DNA of 64,000 nucleotides from Oscillospiraceae bacterium (GTDB taxonomy: Bacteria > Bacillota_A > Clostridia > Oscillospirales > Oscillospiraceae). The stretch is taken from the NCBI GenBank assembly GCA_902789835.1, contig CADAPN010000001.1, positions 5,821-69,820 on the forward strand, written 5' to 3'. A program made the position numbers and the translations under genes. This document shows, in pieces, positions 18,489 to 27,231 of this stretch (position 1 is its first letter; every line of letters begins with the position of its first letter). The notes beneath the pieces are model-generated. The model saw nothing but the letters and a program-made list of their open reading frames with translations, was not told where the DNA came from and searched no databases.

Positions 18489-18525
18489 AAGGACCCGCAG
18501 GATGCAAACCCTGCGGGTCCTTTGT
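18489..18525 (+). terminator. Rho-independent terminator after htrA
   Basis: AAGGACCCGCAGG (18489-18501) pairs with CCTGCGGGTCCTT around a 7-nt loop, followed by TTTG. Confidence 0.85.
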
Positions 18526-18554
18526 CGCTGTTCCGCGGCATGGTCCGAAGATAT

Positions 18555-18581
18555 AAAAAGCCTCCGCACAAAGGCGGAGGC
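18555..18581 (-). terminator. Terminator for the SH3-domain lipoprotein gene
   Basis: On the - strand GCCTCCGC and GCGGAGGC pair (18574-18581 with 18560-18567) and are followed by TTTTT (18555-18559). It converges with the htrA terminator. Confidence 0.85.
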
Positions 18582-18600
18582 AGAGATGAAAAGGGAATGA

Positions 18601-19404
18601 TCAGTCGGGCATAATGCCGAGGAAGTTATATTCTTCCTGGGCCGGGGTGACCGGAACCGTATTGTGATTACCGGAACCGATCGGACCGTTCGGGACAATC
18701 ACCATTCCGTTCGCGGTGCCGTCGTCGATATAAACCGCACCGGTACCGTAATCGGCGGCCGTCGTGCCAACATTGCTGCTGACGTATGTGCCTCTGGTGA
18801 TATAGTCGCTCTTGATGTAACCCGACTCGCCGTTTACGACAACCTCGACCCAATCATTTTCCATGCCGAGGATAGAGACGCGTGTTCCGATGTCAAAGGT
18901 GTTGAGAATGACGGCGCTGGCACTGGGACCGCCGCGTAAAATGACACCATTGGCGTTGATGACGCCTTCTTCCGCATTCTCGGGAATGGTAACGGAATCA
19001 GGCATGATCGTTGAGGCAAAAGCCGCGTCATAGGAATAAGGCGTCGGAGTGGGACTCGGGGACGCAGACGGATTCGGAGAGACCGTCGGAGACGCTGAAG
19101 CCACCGGATTTCCGTTCGCATCGGTGGGAACCGGCTCATTGGTAACCGCCACGGTAGGAGAAACGGAGGGCATCGGCATCGGAACAGTCGTCACGGCAAC
19201 CGGCGGGACCGACACGCTCGGCGTGGGAGTCGGGGTCGGCGTGGGGGATGGAGGCGGAGTCTCAACGACGATTTCCTTGGTTGGCTCGACAGTCGGGGTG
19301 GATTCCGCCGTCGGCTGAACCGTGCGCTGGCCGCAGGCGGCCAGAGAAAAAACAAGCACAGCAATCAGCAGGAGCATTCCTGCGCTACGAAAAAGCTTAT
19401 TCAT
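18601..19404 (-). CDS. Lipoprotein with Pro/Thr-rich linker and SH3-type domain
   Basis: 267 residues from ATG 19404, chosen because GAGGAGGAAGAC lies just upstream. A signal peptide ends in the lipobox LAAC, so the mature protein should be lipid-anchored. Residues about 25-115 form a low-complexity Pro/Thr/Ser/Val linker with PTPTPTPS-like runs, probably a wall-spanning spacer. A bacterial SH3-like domain follows (GVILRGGPSASAVILNTFDIGTRVSILGMENDWVEV pattern) and ends at KSDYITRG. Such domains usually bind peptidoglycan. It is monocistronic with its own terminator; a TATAAT at about 19457-19462 may belong to its promoter. Confidence 0.82.
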   Translation of the reverse strand: MNKLFRSAGMLLLIAVLVFSLAACGQRTVQPTAESTPTVEPTKEIVVETPPPSPTPTPTPTPSVSVPPVAVTTVPMPMPSVSPTVAVTNEPVPTDANGNPVASASPTVSPNPSASPSPTPTPYSYDAAFASTIMPDSVTIPENAEEGVINANGVILRGGPSASAVILNTFDIGTRVSILGMENDWVEVVVNGESGYIKSDYITRGTYVSSNVGTTAADYGTGAVYIDDGTANGMVIVPNGPIGSGNHNTVPVTPAQEEYNFLGIMPD

Positions 19405-19675
19405 GTCTTCCTCCTCTTGGATAATCACGCAAATGTAATATTGCGTAACTTATATTATACCAAAATGTAACAATTGTCAATGCCGGAAACAATAAAACCA
19501 AGCAAAAAGGGTATTTTCGGCGTAAGTATACGAGCTTTTTAGATCCTCGTCAAGCCGATCAGAGCCAAAAACGCCGAAATTGAGGAAAACTTAATAATTC
19601 CTCCCTTTTCATGGGGCACTTTCTGTGATACGATGCAAAAAAGCGGGAGCTTAGAAAGCGCTTCGGAGGTTGAAT

Positions 19676-20566
19676 ATGAAAAAGGGATTGCGGACGCTGC
19701 TGTCCGTATGCTTGATCATTTTTACCGTACTGTATACATTGAATCCGGCTGCTTTTGCCGATGCGTATATGCGCCGGGTGGTAGTCGGAGCTGATCTTAC
19801 GGAAGAACAGGTCAGTGCGATCTACGGGTATTTTGGGATTCAGCGAGGTGAGGTTCCCGAACTGCGTCTTTCCAATCTGGAAGAGCATGCCGCGCTGGAC
19901 GGCTTTCTTGATGCGGCGATCATCGGAACAAAATCAATGTCCTGTGTGTTCCTGGAACTGCTGCCGCAGGGAAGCGGGCTGAGCGTCTCGGTGAACAACG
20001 TCAGCTGGTGCACGCCGGATATGTACCGCAATGCCTTCACGACTGCCGGCATCACGGATGCCAGAGTGACCGTGGCGGCGCCTTTTCCGGTAAGCGGGAC
20101 TGCCGCTCTGGCCGGAATCTACAAAGCCTATGAGGACATGACCGGACAGAAACTTGACACGGCCGTGAAGGATATGGGGACTCAGGAACTGACCGTCACC
20201 GGTGCCCTGGCAAACGAGATCGGCAGCGCTGCGTCCACTTCCATCGTGAATGAACTGAAAAACATGCTGGGCCAGACCGTGAACATGTCCGACGAGGAAC
20301 TGCGCACGGCCATCCGACAGATCGCGGCGGGCTACGGGGCCGCGCTCACGGATGCGCAGGTACAGCAGCTTCTGGAACTGTGCCGGTCCCTGGAGAAGCT
20401 GGATCCGGATTCGCTGACGGAGAAAGTCGGAGAGATTCAAAACACCCTGGAGAAGGTCTCGGAGGCAAAAGACCAGGTCGTCGGATTTGTCGAGAGAGCC
20501 AGACAGGTGATCGACGCGGTGAAGGATTTCTTTGCACGGATCTCTTCACTTTTCGATGGACGATAA
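19676..20566 (+). CDS. DUF1002 domain-containing secreted protein
   Basis: 296 residues from ATG 19676, with CGGAGGT 5 bp upstream; TTG 19670 overlaps that site. A signal peptide is followed by a cleavage-like AFADA. The body matches DUF1002 (Bacillus YpuA-like): VVVGADLTEEQVSAIYGYFGI at the start, SWCTPDMYRNAFTTAGI, and an Ala-rich part VTVAAPFPVSGTAALAGIYKAYE. The C-terminal 70 residues look like coiled coil (LEKLDPDSLTEKVGEIQNTL). Its function is unknown, and it is probably located outside the membrane. It runs directly into the prfA promoter. Confidence 0.85.
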   Translation: MKKGLRTLLSVCLIIFTVLYTLNPAAFADAYMRRVVVGADLTEEQVSAIYGYFGIQRGEVPELRLSNLEEHAALDGFLDAAIIGTKSMSCVFLELLPQGSGLSVSVNNVSWCTPDMYRNAFTTAGITDARVTVAAPFPVSGTAALAGIYKAYEDMTGQKLDTAVKDMGTQELTVTGALANEIGSAASTSIVNELKNMLGQTVNMSDEELRTAIRQIAAGYGAALTDAQVQQLLELCRSLEKLDPDSLTEKVGEIQNTLEKVSEAKDQVVGFVERARQVIDAVKDFFARISSLFDGR

Positions 20567-20585
20567 AGCCGGTCTGTGGTACAAT
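20557..20585 (+). promoter_or_regulatory. Candidate promoter giving a leaderless prfA transcript
   Basis: TGGACG (20557-20562), a 17-bp spacer and TACAAT (20580-20585). The -10 box ends 7 bp before the prfA ATG at 20593, and no Shine-Dalgarno sequence is visible in between. Confidence 0.4.
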
Positions 20586-20592
20586 AGCATTT

Positions 20593-21669
20593 ATGAATGA
20601 ACAACGATTGAAACAGATCAAACGCCAGTATGACGAGCTTCAGCAGCGACTGCAGGAGCCGGGAAGCTGGCAGGATCCGGCGCTGTTTGCCCGGCTTCAG
20701 AGAGAGCTGCAGGAACTGAGCCCGGTTGCAGAGGCATACACGGAGTGGGAGAAGACCGAGCAGGAACTCTCTGAACTGGAAGAGATGCTTTCAGACCCGG
20801 AGATGAAGGAGATCGCCTGGGAAGAAAAGCAGGCATTGTTAAAACGCCGGGAACAGCAGGCTGTTGCGCTGCGGCTGCTGCTGCTTCCGAAGGACCCGAA
20901 CGACGGAAAGAATGTCATCATGGAAATCCGCGCCGGTGTGGGCGGTGAGGAAGGCGCTCTCTTTGCTTCCGATTTGTACCGCATGTATTCCCTTTATGCC
21001 GAAACCCGGCGATGGAAGCTGGACATTGTGAATGTCAGTGAAACGGAACTCGGCGGAATCAAGGAAATCAGCTTTGTGGTCGAAGGGGAAAACGCCTTTT
21101 CCAGACTCAAATACGAAGGCGGCGGCCATCGGGTTCAGCGCGTTCCGGTGACGGAGTCCGGCGGACGGATCCACACCTCGGCTGCCACGGTCGCGGTTCT
21201 GCCGCAGGTGGAAGAGGTGGATTTCAGGCTCGATATGAACGAGCTGAAGATCGATACCTATCGCTCTTCCGGCGCCGGCGGACAGCATGTCAACAAGACG
21301 GAAAGCGCCATTCGCGTGACACATCTCCCTACCGGTCTGGTGGTGGAGTGCCAGGATGAGCGCAGCCAGTATAAAAACAAGGATCGGGCGCTGCAGATTA
21401 TGCGTGCAAAGCTCTATGAGCGTGAGCAGGAACGACAGCATGCCGAACTTGCGGCGGAACGAAAGAGCCAGGTCGGCACCGGGGATCGAAGCGACCGTAT
21501 TCGCACCTATAATTTTCCCCAGAATCGGGTAACCGATCACCGGCTCAGCGGCGAGGGACGAAGCTTTAACCTGGAGAGTATCATCAACGGGAATCTGGAC
21601 CCGCTTCTCGATGCACTGACGGCCGCGGATCAGGCGGAAAAGCTGGCAGAGGGGGAGAGCGCGGAATGA
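20593..21669 (+). CDS. prfA: Peptide chain release factor 1
   Basis: 358 residues, the normal RF1 length. The GGQ loop (SSGAGGQHVNKTESAIR) that triggers peptidyl-tRNA hydrolysis and the RF1 signature VGTGDRSDRIRTYNFPQNRVTDHR are present. The codon-recognition tripeptide appears as PVT (RVQRVPVTESGGR) where E. coli has PAT. It terminates at UAA and UAG. The frame stays open far upstream through the preceding gene, but ATG 20593 gives the conserved N-terminus. It overlaps the tsaC-coaE fusion by 4 bp (ATGA); no prmC is next to it. Confidence 0.96.
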   Translation: MNEQRLKQIKRQYDELQQRLQEPGSWQDPALFARLQRELQELSPVAEAYTEWEKTEQELSELEEMLSDPEMKEIAWEEKQALLKRREQQAVALRLLLLPKDPNDGKNVIMEIRAGVGGEEGALFASDLYRMYSLYAETRRWKLDIVNVSETELGGIKEISFVVEGENAFSRLKYEGGGHRVQRVPVTESGGRIHTSAATVAVLPQVEEVDFRLDMNELKIDTYRSSGAGGQHVNKTESAIRVTHLPTGLVVECQDERSQYKNKDRALQIMRAKLYEREQERQHAELAAERKSQVGTGDRSDRIRTYNFPQNRVTDHRLSGEGRSFNLESIINGNLDPLLDALTAADQAEKLAEGESAE

Positions 21670-22898
21670 ACACAAAACGGATCAGCCGGGAGATCGAGAC
21701 GGCGGCGGTGCTTCTGCGGGAAGGAAGCCTCGTCGCTGTTCCTACGGAGACGGTATATGGCCTGGCCGGCAACGGTCTGGACGAGAAGGTAATTGAATCG
21801 ATTTACGAGGTAAAAGGCAGACCGGCCGTGAAACCGATTTCCCTGATGGTGCCCGGACCGGAGGCAATCGAACAGCTCTGTACGGAGGTTCCGGAAGCCG
21901 CGCGGCAGCTTGCCGAGCGTTTCTGGCCGGGACCGCTGACATTGGTTCTGAGGGCAAAGGAATCGGTCCCGGAGATCCTCCGGGCAGGAGGGGCGACCGT
22001 CGGACTGCGATGCCCGCGCCAGGAACAGACACTCCGCCTCTTGCGGGAATTGGAGTTCCCTTTGGCCGTTCCGTCTGCAAACCCGTCCGGGGCGGAGAGT
22101 CCGAAGGACGCAGAACAGGTCCTTCGATACTTTGACGGAAAGATCGCGGCGGTGATCGACGGAGGCCCCTGCGCACTGGGCCTGGAATCGACGGTTCTGG
22201 ATCTCAGCCGGACCCCCTATCGAATTCTGCGGCAGGGCTCGCTGCCGGCGGAGGAGATCATGGACGCGCTTGTCTCTGAAATGACCATCGTGGGCATCAC
22301 CGGCGGAAGCGGCTGCGGCAAGACCACCGCCCTCCGGGAACTGGAGAAACACGGAGCGCTTCTGCTGGATTGCGACGCGGTCTATCATGAGCTGCTGGAA
22401 AAGTCCGGCGACCTGATCGCTGAACTCGAGGCGGCGTTCCCGGGGACAACGGAAAACGGTGTCCTCCGGAGGGAGCGGCTGGCTGAGATTGTCTTCCGGG
22501 ACGAGAAAAAGCTGAAGCTCCTGAACGAGATTACGCATCGGCATATCATGGCCGAGGTGACCCGGCGGCTGCGGGCCTGGGCAATGGAGGGCGGAACACT
22601 CGCGGCGCTCGATGCCATCGAACTCATCAGCAGCGGCTTGGCAGAGATCTGCAGCTTTACCATGGCGATTACGGCATCGGACGAGACACGGATTGCGCGC
22701 ATCATGGCAAGGGACGGCATCAGCCGCGAGAAGGCCGAGCTTCGGATCCGCGCGCAGCATCCGAATGCTTATTTTGAAGAAAACTGCGGTTTTACCGTAC
22801 CAAACGACGGTGACACGGACGAATTTATCCGTATTTTGAATGAACATCTGGAGGAAGGATTCAAGCATGGAAAACATGAGAGAAAACCTGTTTTATGA
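21666..22898 (+). CDS. Fusion: threonylcarbamoyl-AMP synthase (TsaC/Sua5) + dephospho-CoA kinase (CoaE)
   Basis: 410 residues forming two complete domains in one frame. Residues 1-205 are a YrdC/Sua5 domain (VPTETVYGLAGNG, the KGRPAVKP substrate loop, VPSANPSG), which makes threonylcarbamoyl-AMP for t6A37 of tRNA. Residues 207-400 are CoaE: P-loop GGSGCGKTT, LLLDCDAVYHELL, and a lid region before HPNAYFEENC, catalysing the last step of CoA synthesis. Each half matches the usual length of the free-standing enzyme, and no internal stop or ribosome binding site separates them. The start overlaps the prfA stop (ATGA). The 3' end overlaps the aminopeptidase start. Confidence 0.88.
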   Translation: MNTKRISREIETAAVLLREGSLVAVPTETVYGLAGNGLDEKVIESIYEVKGRPAVKPISLMVPGPEAIEQLCTEVPEAARQLAERFWPGPLTLVLRAKESVPEILRAGGATVGLRCPRQEQTLRLLRELEFPLAVPSANPSGAESPKDAEQVLRYFDGKIAAVIDGGPCALGLESTVLDLSRTPYRILRQGSLPAEEIMDALVSEMTIVGITGGSGCGKTTALRELEKHGALLLDCDAVYHELLEKSGDLIAELEAAFPGTTENGVLRRERLAEIVFRDEKKLKLLNEITHRHIMAEVTRRLRAWAMEGGTLAALDAIELISSGLAEICSFTMAITASDETRIARIMARDGISREKAELRIRAQHPNAYFEENCGFTVPNDGDTDEFIRILNEHLEEGFKHGKHERKPVL

Positions 22899-24246
22899 GC
22901 AGAAGAACGGTTATGACCGGATTGACACGGAGCAGCGGCTCAACATCGAGGCGTATTGCCGGGACTATATGGAGTTCCTGAATGAGGCGCGCACGGAGGG
23001 AGAAGCGGTGCGCTACGCCGTCGAAAAGGCGGAGGAGCTGGGATTCCGGGCTTATCAGCCCGGTGTGACCCTGGTACCGGGCGATCGTATTTACAGGATC
23101 AACCGCGGTAAAGCGCTTATGCTTGCCGTCATCGGAAAGGAGTCACTGGAACAGGGGGCCGTGATCGCCGGGGCTCATATCGACTCTCCGCGTCTCGACC
23201 TCAAACAGATTCCGATGTACGAGCAGGATGAGCTCTGCTATTTCCGGACCCATTACTACGGCGGAATCAAAAAGTACCAATGGGTGACCATTCCGCTGGA
23301 ACTGCACGGCGTTGCGGCGCTGAAAAACGGCGAGACGGTGGAAATCTGCATCGGAAGGGAACCCGGAGAACCAAAGTTTGTCATCACGGATCTGCTTCCG
23401 CACCTGGCGGCGGATCAGATGAAGAAGACCATGGCCGAGGGCATCACCGGCGAAGGGTTAAACATCCTGATCGGCAGTGTTCCCTACGCCGATGACGGTA
23501 AGGACCGCGTCAGACTTGCGGTTCTGAGCCTGCTGAACGATGCTTACGGCATCACGGAAGAGGACTTCCTCTCCGCGGAGCTTACGGCGGTTCCAGCATT
23601 TGACGTGTGCGAGATCGGCCTGGACCGCTCCATGATCGGCGGATACGGACATGACGACCGGGTCTGCGCCTGGGCGGAGCTGAAAGCCATCTTTGATCTT
23701 GAGACGCCGAGAAGAACCTGCGTCTGCATCCTGGCGGACAAGGAAGAGATCGGCTCTGAGGGTGTAAGCGGGATGCAGAGCTCGGCCTTTGATTGCTTCA
23801 TGGAGGACCTCTGCGAGGGACAGCATGTCGCGCTTCGACGCTGCCTGGAGAACAGCTTCTGCCTCTCCGCCGATGTCTCCGCGGCATTCGATCCGCTCTA
23901 CCCGGAGGTCTCGGAGAAGCGAAGCGAGTCCAAGATCAACTATGGTCTTGCCATCTGCAAGTACACGGGCGCGCGGGGAAAATCCTCCACAAGCGATGCT
24001 TCAGCGGAAATCGTCGGATATCTTCGCGGGCTCTTTGAGAGAGAACAGGTGATCTGGCAGATGGCCGAGATGGGCAAGGTCGACCAGGGCGGCGGCGGAA
24101 CCATTGCCAAGTATATGGCGAATCGCAACATCGACACCATCGACGCGGGGGTACCGGTCCTGAGCATGCATGCACCGTTTGAGGTCGTTTCCAAGCTCGA
24201 CTGCTACATGACCTACAAGGGGATTCTGGCCGCCTACCGTGACTGA
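22867..24246 (+). CDS. M18-family aminopeptidase
   Basis: 459 residues from ATG 22867, with GGAGGAAGGA 6-16 bp upstream, inside the end of the preceding gene. It matches the M18 (aspartyl aminopeptidase/ApeA) family: AHIDSPRLDLK with a zinc-binding His and Asp, DKEEIGSEG with the catalytic and zinc Glu, GYGHDDRVCAW with the bridging Asp, and C-terminal MHAPFEVVSKLDCYMTYKG with the last zinc His. It should be a cytoplasmic dodecameric enzyme trimming N-terminal residues from peptides. It is the last gene of the prfA cluster, closed by a strong terminator. Confidence 0.94.
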   Translation: MENMRENLFYEQKNGYDRIDTEQRLNIEAYCRDYMEFLNEARTEGEAVRYAVEKAEELGFRAYQPGVTLVPGDRIYRINRGKALMLAVIGKESLEQGAVIAGAHIDSPRLDLKQIPMYEQDELCYFRTHYYGGIKKYQWVTIPLELHGVAALKNGETVEICIGREPGEPKFVITDLLPHLAADQMKKTMAEGITGEGLNILIGSVPYADDGKDRVRLAVLSLLNDAYGITEEDFLSAELTAVPAFDVCEIGLDRSMIGGYGHDDRVCAWAELKAIFDLETPRRTCVCILADKEEIGSEGVSGMQSSAFDCFMEDLCEGQHVALRRCLENSFCLSADVSAAFDPLYPEVSEKRSESKINYGLAICKYTGARGKSSTSDASAEIVGYLRGLFEREQVIWQMAEMGKVDQGGGGTIAKYMANRNIDTIDAGVPVLSMHAPFEVVSKLDCYMTYKGILAAYRD

Positions 24247-24288
24247 TCGGAAGATCAGGAACTTACCATTCAAGTATATACAAATAGA

Positions 24289-24323
24289 CGCCTCGTACGA
24301 ACTAAAAGTACGAGGCGTTTTTA
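24289..24323 (+). terminator. Rho-independent terminator after the aminopeptidase
   Basis: ACGCCTCGTAC (24289-24299) pairs with GTACGAGGCGT (24308-24318), followed by TTTTT. Confidence 0.9.
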
Positions 24324-24364
24324 ACGCTGTTTCGGAAAAGAACAGCCCGAACGGCAGCTTGGGA

Positions 24365-24393
24365 TTGCTTTTGCATGCTTGATGTGTTATGAT
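24365..24393 (+). promoter_or_regulatory. Sigma-A type promoter of the large surface protein
   Basis: TTGCTT (24365-24370), a 17-bp spacer and TATGAT (24388-24393), 67 bp before ATG 24461. Confidence 0.5.
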
Positions 24394-24460
24394 ATAGAAA
24401 CGAAAATGTAACTATTTTGTGTTATTATTGCGCATATCTTTTTGTTCCGCGGAGAGGTCT

Positions 24461-27157
24461 ATGCTGAATCGTTTGCTGGAACAAGTGAATAGAAAAAGGG
24501 CAGAAAGACGCAGGCAGATTGCATCGCTGCTCTGTCTCTCGCTGCTTGTGTCACTGGCGGTCGGGATCAGTCTGCGGCGAACCGGTATTGCGCTGAGCGG
24601 GTCAATAACGACCCTTGTTTGCCCGTATTGCGGCGATGGCGCGGAGCCGGTTGCACATGTCCACAATGCATCCTGCCTTGACGGAGCCGGCAATCTGGTA
24701 TGCCCGCTCCCGGAGCGGGAACCCCATCTCCACACGGAGGACTGCTATCGGGAAGAGCGGGAACAGATCTGCGGTCTGGAGGAGAATCCGGGACATGTCC
24801 ACGAGGACGCATGTTATGCCGTAGAAACACTGCAAATCTGCGGCCTTGAGGTGAACCCGGGACACCGGCATACGGAGGACTGCTTGCAGGAGGGGAGCGA
24901 GGAACCGGCCTGCGGCCTGGAAGAGGGTGCGGGCGCACATGAGCACACCGAGGAATGCTTCCGGGCAGAGAAAAAGCTGATCTGCGGCAAGGAGACCGGG
25001 GAGGGCGCGCATGTCCATAACGATTCCTGCTATCAGAGCAGAACGGTACTGTCCTGTGAGCTGGAAGAGCTCCCGGCCCATGTGCACGATGACAGCTGTT
25101 TCAGGATTACGGAAATCCCTGAAGAACAGACAGAAGAGCCTTCGGAGAAGACCATAGAAGAGCCGGAAGAAAAGAAGGAAGAGACCGGAGAAAAAGAAGC
25201 CCCCATAGAAAAGAAGGAAGCCTCCGCAGAGGAAAAAGAAAAGCCTGCGGAAAGCAAAGAACTGAAAACTGCCGAAGAGAAGAGCACCCCGGAACCGGAA
25301 GCGGCGCCGAAGGAAGAGAAGGAAGCTGCGCCTGAACGGGAGGAAGAAGAGGAAGAGTGGGAACTCCCGGAGAAGCCGGCCAGCGATTTCTCCGCCGATC
25401 TCGAAACGGCGGAAGTCTGGGAAAAGGCATTTGAAGATCTGAAACTGACCGGGGTATGGGCGGAAGATGTGATCGCGGTTGCAGAGACCCAGTTCGGCTA
25501 CAGCGAGAGCGAACGGAACTTTGACGCGGTACTGAATGAAGACAGAGACGATTATATCTTAAAAGGGTGGACACGGTACGGTGCCTGGTACGGAATCCCG
25601 TACGGCGACTGGTGTGCGATGTTTGTCTCCTTCTGCCTGTACTATGCTGGAATCACGGACAAAGAGTACCCGTATGACTGTGCCACGACGACCTGGGTAC
25701 GGAGCCTTGAGGAAAAAGAGCTGTTTTCCCCGGCGTCCGAGTACAGCCCGATGCCTGGGGATCTGGTCTTCTTTGACTGGGAACAGGATGGCCTGACGGA
25801 TCATGTCGGACTGGTCTACGGGGTGGATGAAAAGGACAATTATCTGCTCACCATTGAAGGAAACCACAGCCGGACGGTGGGGACTTTTGAATACCTGCTG
25901 AACGATCCGCGTATCATGGGATACGGCATCCTCAAGTATGTGGAAGAACCGGAGGATGAAGAGACGGAAGAAGCGGGAGAGCCAGAGAAAGCGGAAGAGC
26001 CGGAGGAAGCGGAAAAATCAGAGACAGTAGAAAAACCGGAAAAAACAGAAGAACCGGAGAAAGCGGAAGAACCGGAAAGAACGGAGAAAGCCGGAGAAGA
26101 GAAACTGACCGAAGGCAGAGAACCCAAGCCTGTACAGAATGACACCGAAGCACAGGCTGCGGAACAAAGCGGTGATCAGGATACCGAAAACCGGAGAGAG
26201 CCAGATGAGCCCCTGCCCCCAACCGGATCGGAACTTCTGAAGCGTGTGCAGCGTTTCGATAAGAGCGTGGCGGGAATCCGTGTTCAGGTTGAGGCGGATG
26301 AAGGGGCGTTCCCGGAGAACACCTATATGTCGCTTGCACCGATTGACGGGAATTACCTGAAGGATGCGCTTTCCGACGAGGTTGACGGAGAGATTCTGGA
26401 GATCCAGGCGGTGGATATTGTCTTCGTGAACGAATATGGAGAAGAGCTGGAACCGGCGATTCCGATCCGGGTGAGCATCACCGTTCAGGAGACGCAGTAC
26501 TCCGACCGGGCTACCGACGTCATCCACATCGACGACAACGGAACGCCATCCGTTGTACCGCAGCTTGCGGACGAAGGAACGGAAAGCAACTGTGAGATTC
26601 TGTTCGATGCAAGCAGCTTCACGCCCTATGCCGTTGTGCGAAGAACCGGCGAGCCTGTGACGCATGCGCCTGCAGCGGACCGGCCAATGGCGGAACAGAC
26701 GATAAGCGAACAGGCTGTGACGGAGCCGGAAACAGCAGGGCAGGAAACGGCAGAGCCTGAAACGGCAGAGCATGAAACAGCGGAGCCTGAAACAGCGGAG
26801 CCGGATATAGGTCCCATTGCTGCGATCGTCGAAAGCGAATCCGGGAACAGCAGCCCGGGTGCCGAGCGTCCGCGTTCCGAAAACTCCGCGGAACTCGTCC
26901 CGGAGAGTGGGGAAGAGCAAAGCCGCGAAGCGGATAAAAACGCCCGGGCGGAGCTTCCGGAACCGGAAGATCTGAGCAAGCCGGCAGCCCCCGTTGATTC
27001 CGAGAAGACTGCGGATCGGCGTATACCGGAATCCGCCCTTCCCGTCGGGGGGCGCAGTTCCGAGACCGAGTACTGGATCTTTCTTGGAATCTTCTCGGCA
27101 CTTGCGATGGGCGGCAGCCTGTGGCTGCTTGAAAAGAGCCGCAGAAGAACGCTTTGA
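24461..27157 (+). CDS. Large membrane-anchored surface protein: His/Cys repeats, CHAP domain, Glu-rich linkers
   Basis: 898 residues from ATG 24461 (GGAGAGG upstream). An N-terminal hydrophobic segment at about 25-45 is followed by a CPYCGDG motif and seven HxHxxxC repeats (66-213), most followed by a CGLEE-like stretch. Glu/Lys/Pro-rich low-complexity linkers surround a CHAP amidase/peptidase-like domain with DWCAMFVSFCLYYAGI (Cys near 385), MPGDLVFFDW and DHVGLVYG (His near 448). A second Glu-rich stretch precedes a compact region from about 590 to 725 and then Glu/Thr/Ala-rich repeats. A C-terminal helix (IFLGIFSALAMGGSLWLL) with an RRR tail anchors it; no LPxTG is visible. It is probably a cell-wall-acting surface protein with a metal-binding or disulfide-rich repeat region. 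Confidence 0.75.
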   Translation: MLNRLLEQVNRKRAERRRQIASLLCLSLLVSLAVGISLRRTGIALSGSITTLVCPYCGDGAEPVAHVHNASCLDGAGNLVCPLPEREPHLHTEDCYREEREQICGLEENPGHVHEDACYAVETLQICGLEVNPGHRHTEDCLQEGSEEPACGLEEGAGAHEHTEECFRAEKKLICGKETGEGAHVHNDSCYQSRTVLSCELEELPAHVHDDSCFRITEIPEEQTEEPSEKTIEEPEEKKEETGEKEAPIEKKEASAEEKEKPAESKELKTAEEKSTPEPEAAPKEEKEAAPEREEEEEEWELPEKPASDFSADLETAEVWEKAFEDLKLTGVWAEDVIAVAETQFGYSESERNFDAVLNEDRDDYILKGWTRYGAWYGIPYGDWCAMFVSFCLYYAGITDKEYPYDCATTTWVRSLEEKELFSPASEYSPMPGDLVFFDWEQDGLTDHVGLVYGVDEKDNYLLTIEGNHSRTVGTFEYLLNDPRIMGYGILKYVEEPEDEETEEAGEPEKAEEPEEAEKSETVEKPEKTEEPEKAEEPERTEKAGEEKLTEGREPKPVQNDTEAQAAEQSGDQDTENRREPDEPLPPTGSELLKRVQRFDKSVAGIRVQVEADEGAFPENTYMSLAPIDGNYLKDALSDEVDGEILEIQAVDIVFVNEYGEELEPAIPIRVSITVQETQYSDRATDVIHIDDNGTPSVVPQLADEGTESNCEILFDASSFTPYAVVRRTGEPVTHAPAADRPMAEQTISEQAVTEPETAGQETAEPETAEHETAEPETAEPDIGPIAAIVESESGNSSPGAERPRSENSAELVPESGEEQSREADKNARAELPEPEDLSKPAAPVDSEKTADRRIPESALPVGGRSSETEYWIFLGIFSALAMGGSLWLLEKSRRRTL
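24656..25098 (+). repeat. Seven HxHxxxC repeats within the surface protein
   Basis: The units HVHNASC, HLHTEDC, HVHEDAC, HRHTEDC, HEHTEEC, HVHNDSC and HVHDDSC recur every 20-25 residues, usually with a C-G-L-E-E half-motif between them. The His and Cys residues are strictly kept while the spacers vary. Confidence 0.9.
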
Positions 27158-27195
27158 TCCGGTGACCATGGACAAAACCGAAGAGAGACAATGAG

Positions 27196-27231
27196 ACCCG
27201 CGACAGGGAAGATCCTTGTCGCGGGTTTTCT
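27196..27231 (+). terminator. Rho-independent terminator after the surface protein
   Basis: ACCCGCGACA pairs with TGTCGCGGGT and is followed by TTTTC. It lies at the convergent junction with recG. Confidence 0.8.

Noticed and set aside
20380..20592. An N-terminal extension of prfA
   Set aside because: The extra 71 codons are the out-of-frame end of the DUF1002 gene; RF1 homology starts at ATG 20593.
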